The position numbers were made by a program, and so were the translations under genes. A DNA stretch of 64,000 nucleotides, from assembly GCA_900473805.1 (NCBI GenBank), contig UCMS01000031.1:49717-113716 (forward strand). The letters are read 5' to 3'. The notes below the pieces were generated by a model. It saw only the letters and a list, made by a program, of their open reading frames with translations. It was not told the origin of the DNA and ran no database searches. Positions within the stretch are counted from its first letter, which is position 1. Each line of letters begins with the position of its first letter. Shown here one piece after another: positions 56,909 through 64,000 of the stretch. Origin of the DNA: Hyphomicrobiales bacterium. Lineage in GTDB: Bacteria > Pseudomonadota > Alphaproteobacteria > Rhizobiales > Rhizobiaceae.

Positions 56909-56956
56909 GGTTAGGTAAAATGATGTTTTCCACGAAACACCTAACCGCAGGGTTAT
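56909..56956. promoter_or_regulatory. PcaQ operator region
   Basis: CTAACC-GCAG-GGTTAT (56941-56956) reads ATAACC-N4-GGTTAG on the other strand, one base off the Sinorhizobium PcaQ box as I recall it. An 8-bp inverted repeat GGTTAGGT (56909-56916) / ACCTAACC (56939-56946) shares its right arm, so a second half-site lies 30 bp away. Confidence 0.72.
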
Positions 56957-56962
56957 GCTTTC

Positions 56963-57886
56963 ATGATCGACAACCGGGTGAAGTTTCGCCACCTGCAGAC
57001 CTTCGTCGAAGTTTCGCGCCAGAAAAGCGTCATGAAAGCGGCGGAGCTCCTGCATGTCAGCCAGCCTGCGGTGACCAAGACGATCCGCGAACTGGAGGAG
57101 GTTTTGGGCGTCGCCGTCTTCGAGAAGGACGGTCGCGGCATCCGCATCACCCGCTACGGCGAAGCCTTTCTCAAACATGCAGGCGCCGCTCTGACCGCGC
57201 TCCGCCAGGGTTTCGATTCCGTTTCCCACGCTCTGCACGCCGACGCCCCGCCCATCCGGATCGGCGCCCTGCCGACGGTCTCCACCCGGATCATTCCGCA
57301 GGCCATGACCTTGTTCCTGAAGGAAGACGTGCCGGCCCGGATCAAGATCGTTACCGGCGAAAACGCCGTCCTGCTGGAACAGCTGCGGGTCGGCGACCTC
57401 GATCTCGTCGTGGGCCGTCTCGCGGCCCCCGAGCAGATGACCGGCTTTTCCTTCGAGCATCTCTATTCCGAGCAGGTGATCTTTTGCGTGCGCGCCGGCC
57501 ATCCGCTGCTCTCAGCCGGCTCCGACCTCTTCGGAGAACTCGAACGCTATCCTGTGCTGATGCCGACACGGGCATCGATCATCCGGCCTTTCGTGGAACG
57601 CTTCCTGATCGCCAACGGCATTTCTGGCCTGCCAACGCAGATCGAGACGGTCTCCGACAGTTTCGGCCGCGCCTTCGTGCGCCAGACCGACGCAATCTGG
57701 ATCATTTCCACCGGGGTCGTCGCGACCGACATCGCGGATGGGACGCTGGCGGCACTTCCGATCGACACCAGCGAGACCAAGGGACCGGTCGGGCTGACAG
57801 TCCGGGCGGACGCCATTCCCTCCATGCCACTCGCCCTTCTGATGCGCACCATCCGCGAGGCAGCAGCAGAAGCGGCTAAGGCCTGA
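56963..57886 (+). CDS. pcaQ: LysR-family activator of the protocatechuate operon
   Basis: A 307-residue LysR regulator. The helix-turn-helix (about 5-64) reads VKFRHLQTFVEVSRQKSVMKAAELL and QPAVTKTIRELEE, as in PcaQ. The effector domain contains IRIGALPTVSTRIIPQAMTLF. It is divergent from pcaDCHGB; in Agrobacterium and Sinorhizobium PcaQ activates this operon with 3-carboxymuconate as inducer. The ATG is only 7 bp from the operator, consistent with autoregulation. Its stop lies 3 bp from convergent pcaR. Confidence 0.94.
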   Translation: MIDNRVKFRHLQTFVEVSRQKSVMKAAELLHVSQPAVTKTIRELEEVLGVAVFEKDGRGIRITRYGEAFLKHAGAALTALRQGFDSVSHALHADAPPIRIGALPTVSTRIIPQAMTLFLKEDVPARIKIVTGENAVLLEQLRVGDLDLVVGRLAAPEQMTGFSFEHLYSEQVIFCVRAGHPLLSAGSDLFGELERYPVLMPTRASIIRPFVERFLIANGISGLPTQIETVSDSFGRAFVRQTDAIWIISTGVVATDIADGTLAALPIDTSETKGPVGLTVRADAIPSMPLALLMRTIREAAAEAAKA

Positions 57887-57889
57887 CGC

Positions 57890-58651
57890 TCACGGCAGCA
57901 GCGGCTTGAGCCGCGCCTGCATCTCCAGCATCGCCGGCAAACACTGGGAAGGCAGATCGGCGGCAGGCAGGATGGCAGCCGGCGCGCCGACATTGATTGC
58001 CGCCACCACGCGGCCGCGGTCGTTGCTGACAGGAACCGCAATTGAACAGAGGCCGATCTCCAGTTCCTGGTCGATCACGGCATAGCCCTGCCGCCGCACC
58101 TTGGCGATTTCCTCTTTCAGCAAACGAGGATCGGTCAGCGTCCTGGGCGTATGCGCCTTCAACTGCGAGGCGGCGAGTATCGCATCCACCTCGGTGTCCG
58201 AAAGTGCTGCAAGCAGCACCCGGCCCATCGACGCGCTATAGGCCGGGAGCCGCGACCCCGGCATCAGATTGATCGACATCACCCGCTTCTGCGCGGCGCG
58301 GGCGATGTAGACGATTTCGGTGTTATCGAGGATCGACGCCGAGGCGCTGTGCCCCACACGCTCGGATAGTTGATCGAGATGCGGCTGCAGTAGGACCGGC
58401 AGTGGCGTGGCCGACAGCCAGGCATGGCCGATCCGCAGGATCTTCGGCGTTAGCGAGAAGAACTTCCCGTCGTAGTCGGCATAACCGAGCTCTGAGAGCG
58501 TCAGCAGGCAGCGCCGGGCAGTCGCCCGGTCCAGCCCGCTGATATCGGAGGCGTCGGTGATGCTCAGCCGCTGACGCTCGGGACCAAAAGCTTCGAGCAC
58601 CTTCAACCCCTTGGCGAAACCACCCATCAGGTCCCGCTCTCCCACAGCCAT
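57890..58651 (-). CDS. pcaR: IclR-family regulator of pcaIJF
   Basis: A 253-residue IclR regulator with an N-terminal winged helix (FAKGLKVLEAFGPERQRLSITDASDISGLDRATARRCLLTL) and a C-terminal effector domain (VMSINLMPGSRLPAYSASMGRVLLAAL, GLCSIAVPVSNDRGRVVAAINVG). PcaR/PcaU members respond to 3-oxoadipate and control pca genes. Starts at 58663, 58651 or 58627 are possible; 58651 is a compromise, preceded by GTGGAG. It is divergent from pcaIJF, with an IclR-like dyad between. Confidence 0.9.
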   Translation of the reverse strand: MAVGERDLMGGFAKGLKVLEAFGPERQRLSITDASDISGLDRATARRCLLTLSELGYADYDGKFFSLTPKILRIGHAWLSATPLPVLLQPHLDQLSERVGHSASASILDNTEIVYIARAAQKRVMSINLMPGSRLPAYSASMGRVLLAALSDTEVDAILAASQLKAHTPRTLTDPRLLKEEIAKVRRQGYAVIDQELEIGLCSIAVPVSNDRGRVVAAINVGAPAAILPAADLPSQCLPAMLEMQARLKPLLP

Positions 58652-58664
58652 TCTCCACTTCATG

Positions 58665-58702
58665 TTGTGCGATTATCGAACAAATATCAATTATCGTACA
58701 AA
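58665..58702. promoter_or_regulatory. Candidate PcaR operator
   Basis: TTGTGCGAT-T-ATCGAACAA (58665-58683) is a 19-bp dyad with one mismatch. ATTATCGAACAAA (58672) repeats as ATTATCGTACAAA (58690) 18 bp on. It sits between the divergent pcaR and pcaI starts, about 80-115 bp before pcaI. Confidence 0.6.
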
Positions 58703-58783
58703 CTACTTGCTGTCGATGGCTGAGCGGACCTATTTGTTGGTGAGGACGCGGCAGAGCCGCAGCCAGAGGAGACGGGAGTTCCC

Positions 58784-59491
58784 ATGGACAAGAGAATTGC
58801 AAACCTGGCGGATGCCGTGGCCGGGATCGGCGATGGCGCAACCGTCATGATCGGCGGCTTCGGTGGCTCCGGCGCACCGATCGAACTCATTCACGCACTG
58901 ATCGACAAGGGCCCGAAGAACCTGACGGTGATCAACAACAATGCCGGCAACGGCCGCATCGGCATTGCCGCGATGATCGACGCCGGTCTCGTGAAGAAGA
59001 TGATCTGCTCCTTCCCGCGCTCGTCTGATCCCCGCGCCTTCACCGATCGCTATCTGGCTGGCGAGATTGAGCTGGAACTGGTGCCGCAGGGGACGCTGGC
59101 CGAGCGCATTCGCGCTGGCGGCGCCGGCATCCCCGCCTTCTACACGCCGACCGGGTTCGGCACGGAACTGGCCGAGGGCAAGGTCATCGCCGAATTCGAT
59201 GGCCGAAAATATGTGCAGGAACGCTGGCTGAAGGCCGACTTTGCCATCGTCAAGGCGCATCTCGGCGACACTATGGGCAACCTCACCTACCGGATGGCCG
59301 GCCGCAACTTCAATCCGCTGATGTGCATGGCCGCCGCCAAGACCATCGCCCAGGTTTCGAAGATCGTGAAGCCAGGCGAGATCGATCCCGAGCAGGTGAT
59401 CACACCCGGCATCTTCGTCGATGGCGTCGTTGAAGTCGCCAACCCGCAACAGGAAGAAGCGCTGATCCGCGCCGGAGTGGTTTACGCATGA
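58784..59491 (+). CDS. pcaI: 3-oxoadipate CoA-transferase subunit A
   Basis: A 235-residue family I CoA-transferase alpha chain. The N-terminus carries GDGATVMIGGFGGSGAPIELIHAL, the CoA-binding glycine loop, and then NNAGNGRIGIAAMIDAGLVKKMICSFPRS. Together with PcaJ it moves CoA from succinyl-CoA to 3-oxoadipate. The ATG follows GGGAG. It overlaps pcaJ by 4 bp. Homologs also serve acetoacetate, but pcaR and pcaF on either side make the oxoadipate role clear. Confidence 0.95.
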   Translation: MDKRIANLADAVAGIGDGATVMIGGFGGSGAPIELIHALIDKGPKNLTVINNNAGNGRIGIAAMIDAGLVKKMICSFPRSSDPRAFTDRYLAGEIELELVPQGTLAERIRAGGAGIPAFYTPTGFGTELAEGKVIAEFDGRKYVQERWLKADFAIVKAHLGDTMGNLTYRMAGRNFNPLMCMAAAKTIAQVSKIVKPGEIDPEQVITPGIFVDGVVEVANPQQEEALIRAGVVYA

Positions 59492-60189
59492 GCGACGCAG
59501 CTGCAATCGACACCCGCGAGGACATCAAGCTCTCCAACGCCCAGATCGCCTGGCGCGCCGCCCAGGACATCGCCGATGGCGCCTATGTGAACCTCGGCAT
59601 CGGCTTTCCGGAAATGGTGGCCAAGTTCCAGCCTGAGGGACGCGAGGCCATCTTCCACACCGAAAACGGCGTGCTGAACTTCGGTGAAGCACCCGCTGCC
59701 GGCGCGGAAGACTGGGATCTGATCAATGCCGGAAAGAAGGCGATCACGCTGAAGCCCGGTGCAGCCTTCTTCCACCATGCCGACAGCTTCGCCATGGTCC
59801 GCGGCGGCCATCTCGATGTCGCGATCCTCGGCGCCTATCAAGTTGCCGAAAACGGCGACCTCGCCAACTGGCGCGTCGGCTCCAAGGGTGTACCCGCCGT
59901 CGGCGGCGCCATGGATCTCGTGCATGGTGCAAAGCAAGTCGTCGTCATCACCGAACACGTTACCAAGGACGGCAAGCCGAAGCTCGTGGAGCGCTGCACC
60001 TTCCCGCTGACCGGCGTCGGCTGCATCACACGCGTCTATACGAGCCATGCCGTGATCGACATTGTCGATGGCCGGTTCGTCGTGCGCGAGAAGCTCGCCG
60101 CCATGACCATGGACGAGCTGCAGGCCATGACCGGGGCCAAGCTTCATAGCGACGGTCCGGTTGCCGACCTCGTTGTTCCGGCTTTGTGA
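59488..60189 (+). CDS. pcaJ: 3-oxoadipate CoA-transferase subunit B
   Basis: A 233-residue CoA-transferase beta chain with the catalytic glutamate Glu59 in FHTENGVLNFG. The N-terminal IAWRAAQDIADGAYVNLGIGFPEMV and the GAKQVVVITEHVTKDGKPKLVERCTFPLTG segments are standard. Its ATG overlaps the pcaI stop (ATGA). pcaF begins 10 bp later. Forms a heteromer with PcaI in the cytoplasm. Confidence 0.96.
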   Translation: MSDAAAIDTREDIKLSNAQIAWRAAQDIADGAYVNLGIGFPEMVAKFQPEGREAIFHTENGVLNFGEAPAAGAEDWDLINAGKKAITLKPGAAFFHHADSFAMVRGGHLDVAILGAYQVAENGDLANWRVGSKGVPAVGGAMDLVHGAKQVVVITEHVTKDGKPKLVERCTFPLTGVGCITRVYTSHAVIDIVDGRFVVREKLAAMTMDELQAMTGAKLHSDGPVADLVVPAL

Positions 60190-60199
60190 GGGCATCCCA

Positions 60200-61405
60200 A
60201 TGATCGAAGCCTTTATCTGCGATTACATCCGCACGCCCATCGGCCGTTTCGGCGGCTCGCTTTCCTCCGTCCGCGCCGATGATCTCGGCGCCGTGCCGCT
60301 GAAGGCGCTGATGGAGCGCCATTCAGATATCGACTGGGAAGCCGTCGAGGACGTTATCTTCGGCTGCGCCAACCAGGCCGGCGAAGACAATCGCAACGTC
60401 GCCCGCATGTCGGCCCTGCTCGCCGGCCTGCCCGTCTCCGTAACCGGCACCACGATCAACCGCCTCTGCGGCTCCGGCATGGATGCCGTGATCACAGCCG
60501 CCCGCGCCATCAAGTCGGGCGAAGCCGAGCTGATGATCGCAGGCGGCGTGGAAAGCATGAGCCGCGCGCCCTTCGTCATGCCGAAGGCCGACACCGCTTT
60601 CTCCCGCAATGCCGAGATCTACGACACCACGATCGGCTGGCGCTTCGTCAATCCGCTGATGAAAAAGCAGTACGGCGTCGATTCCATGCCGGAGACCGGC
60701 GACAACGTGGCGATCGACTTCAAGGTCTCGCGCGAGGATCAGGATGCCTTCGCCGTTCGCAGCCAGGCCAAGGCAGCGGAAGCGCAAGCCAATGGCCGGC
60801 TGGCGAAGGAAATCACGGCCGTCACCGTGCCACAGCGCAAGGGCGATCCCGTGATCGTAGACCGGGACGAACATCCGCGCGCGACCTCGGTCGAGGCGCT
60901 GGCCAAGCTGAAGCCGGTCAATAAGATGGAAGGCGCCAGCGTCACCGCCGGCAATGCCTCCGGCGTCAATGACGGGGCTGCTGCCCTGATCATCGCCTCG
61001 GAAGCCGCCGTGAGGAAATATGGCCTCAACCCGATCGCCCGCATCCTCGGTGGCGCAACCGCCGGTGTTCCGCCACGCATCATGGGCTTCGGCCCCGCCC
61101 CGGCCTCGAAGAAGCTGCTCGCCCGCCTCGGCCTCACGCAGCAGCAGATCGACGTGATCGAGTTGAACGAAGCCTTTGCGAGCCAAGGCATCGCGACCCT
61201 CCGCGATCTCGGCATTGCCGACGACGACCCGCGCGTCAACCGCAATGGCGGCGCGATCGCGCTTGGCCATCCGCTCGGCATGTCCGGCGCCCGCATCGCC
61301 GGAACGGCAGCCTTGGAACTCAAGGAAACCGGCGGGCGCTATGCGCTCTCCACCATGTGCATCGGCGTCGGTCAGGGTATTGCAATTGCCCTGGAACGGG
61401 TTTGA
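60200..61405 (+). CDS. pcaF: 3-oxoadipyl-CoA thiolase
   Basis: A 401-residue thiolase that splits 3-oxoadipyl-CoA into succinyl-CoA and acetyl-CoA, the last step of the pathway. The catalytic set is Cys90 (NRLCGSGMDAV), His357 (GGAIALGHPLGMSGAR) and Cys387 (MCIGVGQG). The GGVESMSRAPFVMPK and NEAFASQ motifs are intact. The ATG at 60200 follows GAGGG and begins MIEAFICDYIRTPIG; a longer reading overlaps pcaJ. Terminator follows directly. Confidence 0.97.
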   Translation: MIEAFICDYIRTPIGRFGGSLSSVRADDLGAVPLKALMERHSDIDWEAVEDVIFGCANQAGEDNRNVARMSALLAGLPVSVTGTTINRLCGSGMDAVITAARAIKSGEAELMIAGGVESMSRAPFVMPKADTAFSRNAEIYDTTIGWRFVNPLMKKQYGVDSMPETGDNVAIDFKVSREDQDAFAVRSQAKAAEAQANGRLAKEITAVTVPQRKGDPVIVDRDEHPRATSVEALAKLKPVNKMEGASVTAGNASGVNDGAAALIIASEAAVRKYGLNPIARILGGATAGVPPRIMGFGPAPASKKLLARLGLTQQQIDVIELNEAFASQGIATLRDLGIADDDPRVNRNGGAIALGHPLGMSGARIAGTAALELKETGGRYALSTMCIGVGQGIAIALERV

Positions 61406-61415
61406 TATCAGATGG

Positions 61416-61442
61416 AAGGCGCCCCATGCGGGCGCCTTTTTT
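61416..61442. terminator. Rho-independent terminator, pcaF / DUF922
   Basis: Perfect 9-bp stem AAGGCGCCC / GGGCGCCTT with loop CATGC, followed by four more T on the plus strand. It lies 10 bp after pcaF and 4 bp after the convergent DUF922 stop, so it may serve both. Confidence 0.9.
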
Positions 61443-61446
61443 GAGT

Positions 61447-62049
61447 TCAGGGATTGAGGAAGGCGAGAATCAGCTGATGCACCGCACCGCCCGGTGACAT
61501 CTCGATCTGGTCGTATTCGCTGTGGCGTGCCACATGCGCATCCGAGATCGGCTTCAGCTGCGCCTGAAGAGCCGCGCGCACCTTCTTGCAGCCCGGATCG
61601 TTTTCGTCTCTCAGACCGATCGACACATCCTGGATCTGTTGGGTCAGGTCCTTCATGAACTGCCCATGCAGTTTCTCGTGAGTGACAATCCCGTCGTAAA
61701 AAGCCTCCCACTTCGCCGCAACCTCAGGCGACAGCCTTTGCGCAGGCTTCGGCAGGGTATAGGTGATGATCAGCTTCGGCTTGGCAGACGCGAGCACGCA
61801 GGCCTGCCCCTGCTGTTGGTAGTCCCGCTGCCAGGTGAGCTTGAACGTTGTGTGAGCGATTACGCGGCCACCACCAAGCTTTGGCCCACGCTCGCCGATA
61901 GACTGATAAAGCGCCAGCGGCGAGGCGCCGCTCACCTTATAATGCTCGACTTTCTCCGTCGGCTGCCATTCCTGGGCCATGACCGGCACAGCAGCCAGAA
62001 GCAGACTGAACCCTGTGATCTTGCGAAAATGCGAGGCAAGTTTGGTCAC
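61447..62049 (-). CDS. DUF922 family exported protein, putative Zn protease
   Basis: A 200-residue exported protein. A GTG start at 62049 is preferred because AAGGGAG lies 6 nt upstream, which gives a signal peptide (VTKLASHFRKITGFSLLLAAVPVMA). The mature part has WQPTEKVEHYKVSGASPLALYQSI and the helix GIVTHEKLHGQFMKDL, whose His-Glu-x2-His core (THEKLHG) is the possible metalloprotease motif of DUF922. Function unproven. Convergent with pcaF. Confidence 0.85.
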   Translation of the reverse strand: MTKLASHFRKITGFSLLLAAVPVMAQEWQPTEKVEHYKVSGASPLALYQSIGERGPKLGGGRVIAHTTFKLTWQRDYQQQGQACVLASAKPKLIITYTLPKPAQRLSPEVAAKWEAFYDGIVTHEKLHGQFMKDLTQQIQDVSIGLRDENDPGCKKVRAALQAQLKPISDAHVARHSEYDQIEMSPGGAVHQLILAFLNP

Positions 62050-62218
62050 GCGCGGCTCCCTTGAACGAGCGTCTGATAGCGGCACCGCAGTATCCCTGCA
62101 ACGAAGATGTCAGGAGAGGCCATACCGTCCCCGGTTTTTATGACATGGCTTTCCGCAATTTTAACGGAGTCTCATATAGATCTTTCAAACTGGATACAGC
62201 AAAAGGAAGCGAGTAGCC

Positions 62219-64000
62219 GTGGACATTCAGCGGACAACGCAGACGCGTCTGGCACGGTGGTTCGACCTTCTCAAGGTCCCGAACCACAATCCGGCGCTGA
62301 CGGCAGCTCAGTTCGAGGCATTCTCCAAGCAGGTGCCGCTCCTGTATTTCATTCTGTCCACCAACATGATTTCCCTCGCCTGGACCCATCAGGGTGCAGC
62401 GCCAGACTTTCTCGTTTTGTATCTGCCGATCGTTCTGACCTCGCTGTTCGCCCTGCGCTCGCTCATCTGGCTGAAGGGCCGCAAACGCCAACGCACGCCT
62501 GAGCAAGCCTACAAACAGCTGCGCGGGACAAACATATTATCCTTCCCGATCGCGGTCTTCTGCACGGCCTGGTCGATCTCCCTCATCCCCTACGGCGATC
62601 CGTACCAGAAGGCGCATGTGGCTTTCTTCATGGCGATCACCGTCATCGGCTGCATCTTCTGCCTTATGCATCTACGCTCGGCAGCCCTGATCGTCACCGT
62701 GACGGTCAACCTGCCGTTCTTTGTGGTCATGTGCCTTTCCGGCGAGCCGACCTTCATTGCGACCGGCGTCAACGTCATTCTCGTCACGATGGCGATGATC
62801 ATGATCCTGATCTCGCATTACCGGGATTTTCGCCAGCTGCATGAATCGCGCAACGTGCTGATGCTGCAGCAGCAGGCTCTGCAGGAGCAGAACAAGGCCA
62901 TGCAGGTGCTCTCGGATGAGAACCTGCGCCTCGCCAACCTGGATAGTCTGACCCTGCTCGCCAACCGCCGGAGCTTCTTTCACGTGTTGGACGAGGCCTT
63001 TACGCGGGCCAGCAACTCCGGTGGCAAGTTGGCGGTCGGGGTGATTGACCTCGACGGCTTCAAACCGGTCAACGACCTCTACGGCCATTCCGCCGGCGAC
63101 AAGGTGCTGATCGAAATCGGCAACCGCCTCTCCACCATCGCCGACCCGCGCCTTTCCGTTTATCGTCTCGGTGGCGACGAGTTCGGTCTGCTTCTGCAGG
63201 GCGAGGTGGGCGAGGATAGCGCGGCTGCGCTCGGCGCCAAAGTCTGCGAAATCATCGCAGAACGCATCAACATCGGCAGTGGCATGGTTCAGGTGACGGG
63301 TTCCGTCGGCTTCGCCATCTATCCCGATGTCGGGCAAACCGGACAGGAAATTTACGAACTCGCCGACTATGCCCTCTATACCGCCAAACGCCGTCACCGT
63401 GCCGGCACGGTGATTTTCAACGCTGTTCAGGCGAACGAACTTAACCGTCAGAAGGTGGTCGAGGATGCTCTGGTGGCCGCGGACCTCGACAAGGAACTCT
63501 CCTTGGTCTTTCAACCGATCACCTGTGTCGACCGTCGGATCTGCATCGGCTTCGAGGCACTGGCGCGCTGGGAAAGCCCACGGATCGGTCAGGTCTCTCC
63601 GGCCGAATTCATCCCGGTGGCCGAGCACAACGGTCGCATCACCCTGATCACCCGCATGCTGCTGGGAAGGGCGTTGAAGACCGCAGCGCGCTGGCCGGAG
63701 GGGGTCTATCTGTCCTTCAACCTCTCGCCGCATGATCTGACGGCGCCGGAAAACACGCTCAAAATTGTCGCCATCGTTTTGAAGAGCGGCTTCGACCCGC
63801 GGCGCATCAATTTCGAGATCACGGAAACGGCCGTGATGCACGACTTCGAGCAGGCCAGCGCATCGATCCAGATGCTGAGGGAATTGGGCGCCGGCATTTC
63901 ACTGGACGATTTCGGTACCGGTTACTCGAGCTTGAACCATGTCCACAAGCTCCCGCTGACGAAGATCAAGATCGACGGTAGCTTCGTGCGCAACATCCAC
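62219..64000 (+). CDS. GGDEF-EAL membrane protein (partial, C-terminus beyond window)
   Basis: At least 594 residues without a stop, running past the right edge. The GTG at 62219 (preceded by AAGGA) begins MDIQRTTQTRLARW. About five to six hydrophobic helices occupy residues 45-205, then a short coiled coil (LQQQALQEQNKAMQVLSDENLRLA). The GGDEF domain follows with an intact active site at 318-322 (RLGGDEFGLL) and no visible RxxD inhibitory site. EAL lies at 446-448 (GFEALARWES), with FNLSPHD, FEITET and DDFGTGYSSL all intact. It may therefore make and degrade cyclic di-GMP. The membrane part lacks a recognised sensor name. Confidence 0.93.
   Translation, partial: MDIQRTTQTRLARWFDLLKVPNHNPALTAAQFEAFSKQVPLLYFILSTNMISLAWTHQGAAPDFLVLYLPIVLTSLFALRSLIWLKGRKRQRTPEQAYKQLRGTNILSFPIAVFCTAWSISLIPYGDPYQKAHVAFFMAITVIGCIFCLMHLRSAALIVTVTVNLPFFVVMCLSGEPTFIATGVNVILVTMAMIMILISHYRDFRQLHESRNVLMLQQQALQEQNKAMQVLSDENLRLANLDSLTLLANRRSFFHVLDEAFTRASNSGGKLAVGVIDLDGFKPVNDLYGHSAGDKVLIEIGNRLSTIADPRLSVYRLGGDEFGLLLQGEVGEDSAAALGAKVCEIIAERINIGSGMVQVTGSVGFAIYPDVGQTGQEIYELADYALYTAKRRHRAGTVIFNAVQANELNRQKVVEDALVAADLDKELSLVFQPITCVDRRICIGFEALARWESPRIGQVSPAEFIPVAEHNGRITLITRMLLGRALKTAARWPEGVYLSFNLSPHDLTAPENTLKIVAIVLKSGFDPRRINFEITETAVMHDFEQASASIQMLRELGAGISLDDFGTGYSSLNHVHKLPLTKIKIDGSFVRNIH

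Overview
The window reads as a chromosome or chromid segment of a fast-growing alphaproteobacterium of the order Hyphomicrobiales (Rhizobiaceae: Rhizobium, Agrobacterium, Ciceribacter or a close relative). The evidence is gene content and order: the thuEFGKAB disaccharide operon with thuR, an RpiR-type iolR with iolCDE/iolB, a PcaQ-controlled pcaDCHGB operon, a DUF982 protein, a Usg protein and a groESL operon with a CIRCE-like site. Base composition is GC-rich, which creates many long antisense reading frames that are not genes. I saw no rRNA, tRNA, IS element, integrase, attachment site, origin or CRISPR array.

Layout. (1) 1-6.2 kb: ureohydrolase (agmatinase/guanidinobutyrase type) with a downstream Tat-exported ABC binding protein that runs off the left edge; divergent LysR regulator, class I aminotransferase and HI0933-type flavoprotein; then a convergent DUF3833 lipocalin-like protein. 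(2) 6.3-14.3 kb: inositol catabolism: iolB, a small membrane protein, iolE, iolD, an iolC-DUF2090 fusion, the repressor iolR and an inositol 2-dehydrogenase. (3) 14.4-22.7 kb: thuEFGKAB for uptake and 3-keto conversion of trehalose-like disaccharides, divergent thuR, and a PfkB sugar kinase translationally coupled to thuR. (4) 22.8-29.8 kb: DUF982, treY, usg, groESL, a stand-alone EAL phosphodiesterase and a small hypothetical. (5) 29.8-45.6 kb: a carboxylate uptake and sensing block: tctCBA system 1 divergent from tctDE, an extra binding protein co-translated with tctE, tctCBA system 2 with a downstream-pointing DctBD-like two-component pair upstream of it, and a chemoreceptor. (6) 45.8-50.8 kb: dabAB inorganic carbon accumulation genes with a divergent LysR. 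(7) 50.9-53.2 kb: renalase-like flavoprotein, DUF3429 protein, ECF sigma factor and zinc-finger anti-sigma. (8) 53.2-61.4 kb: the complete lower protocatechuate branch of the beta-ketoadipate pathway (pcaDCHGB + pcaQ; pcaR + pcaIJF). (9) 61.4-64 kb: DUF922 protein and a GGDEF-EAL protein running off the right edge.

How it fits together: the segment is a catabolic and sensing region. Plant- and soil-derived carbon (inositol, trehalose-type disaccharides, tricarboxylates, aromatic acids, guanidino compounds) is taken up and degraded by units that each carry a dedicated local regulator, usually divergently transcribed. Recognisable operators sit in these divergent gaps: GGAA-N6-TTCT (iol), CG-centred LacI sites (thu), 11-bp-spaced ATCCTGTCA repeats (tct), a CTAACC-N4-GGTTAT box (pcaQ) and an ATCGNACAA dyad (pcaR). 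The least conventional parts are the tct/dct block (a sigma54 activator with GAFPGA in place of GAFTGA, and a binding protein coupled to the sensor kinase) and the dabAB locus with a probably leaderless LysR gene. I found no wholly unprecedented system; the most promising leads are listed as findings.
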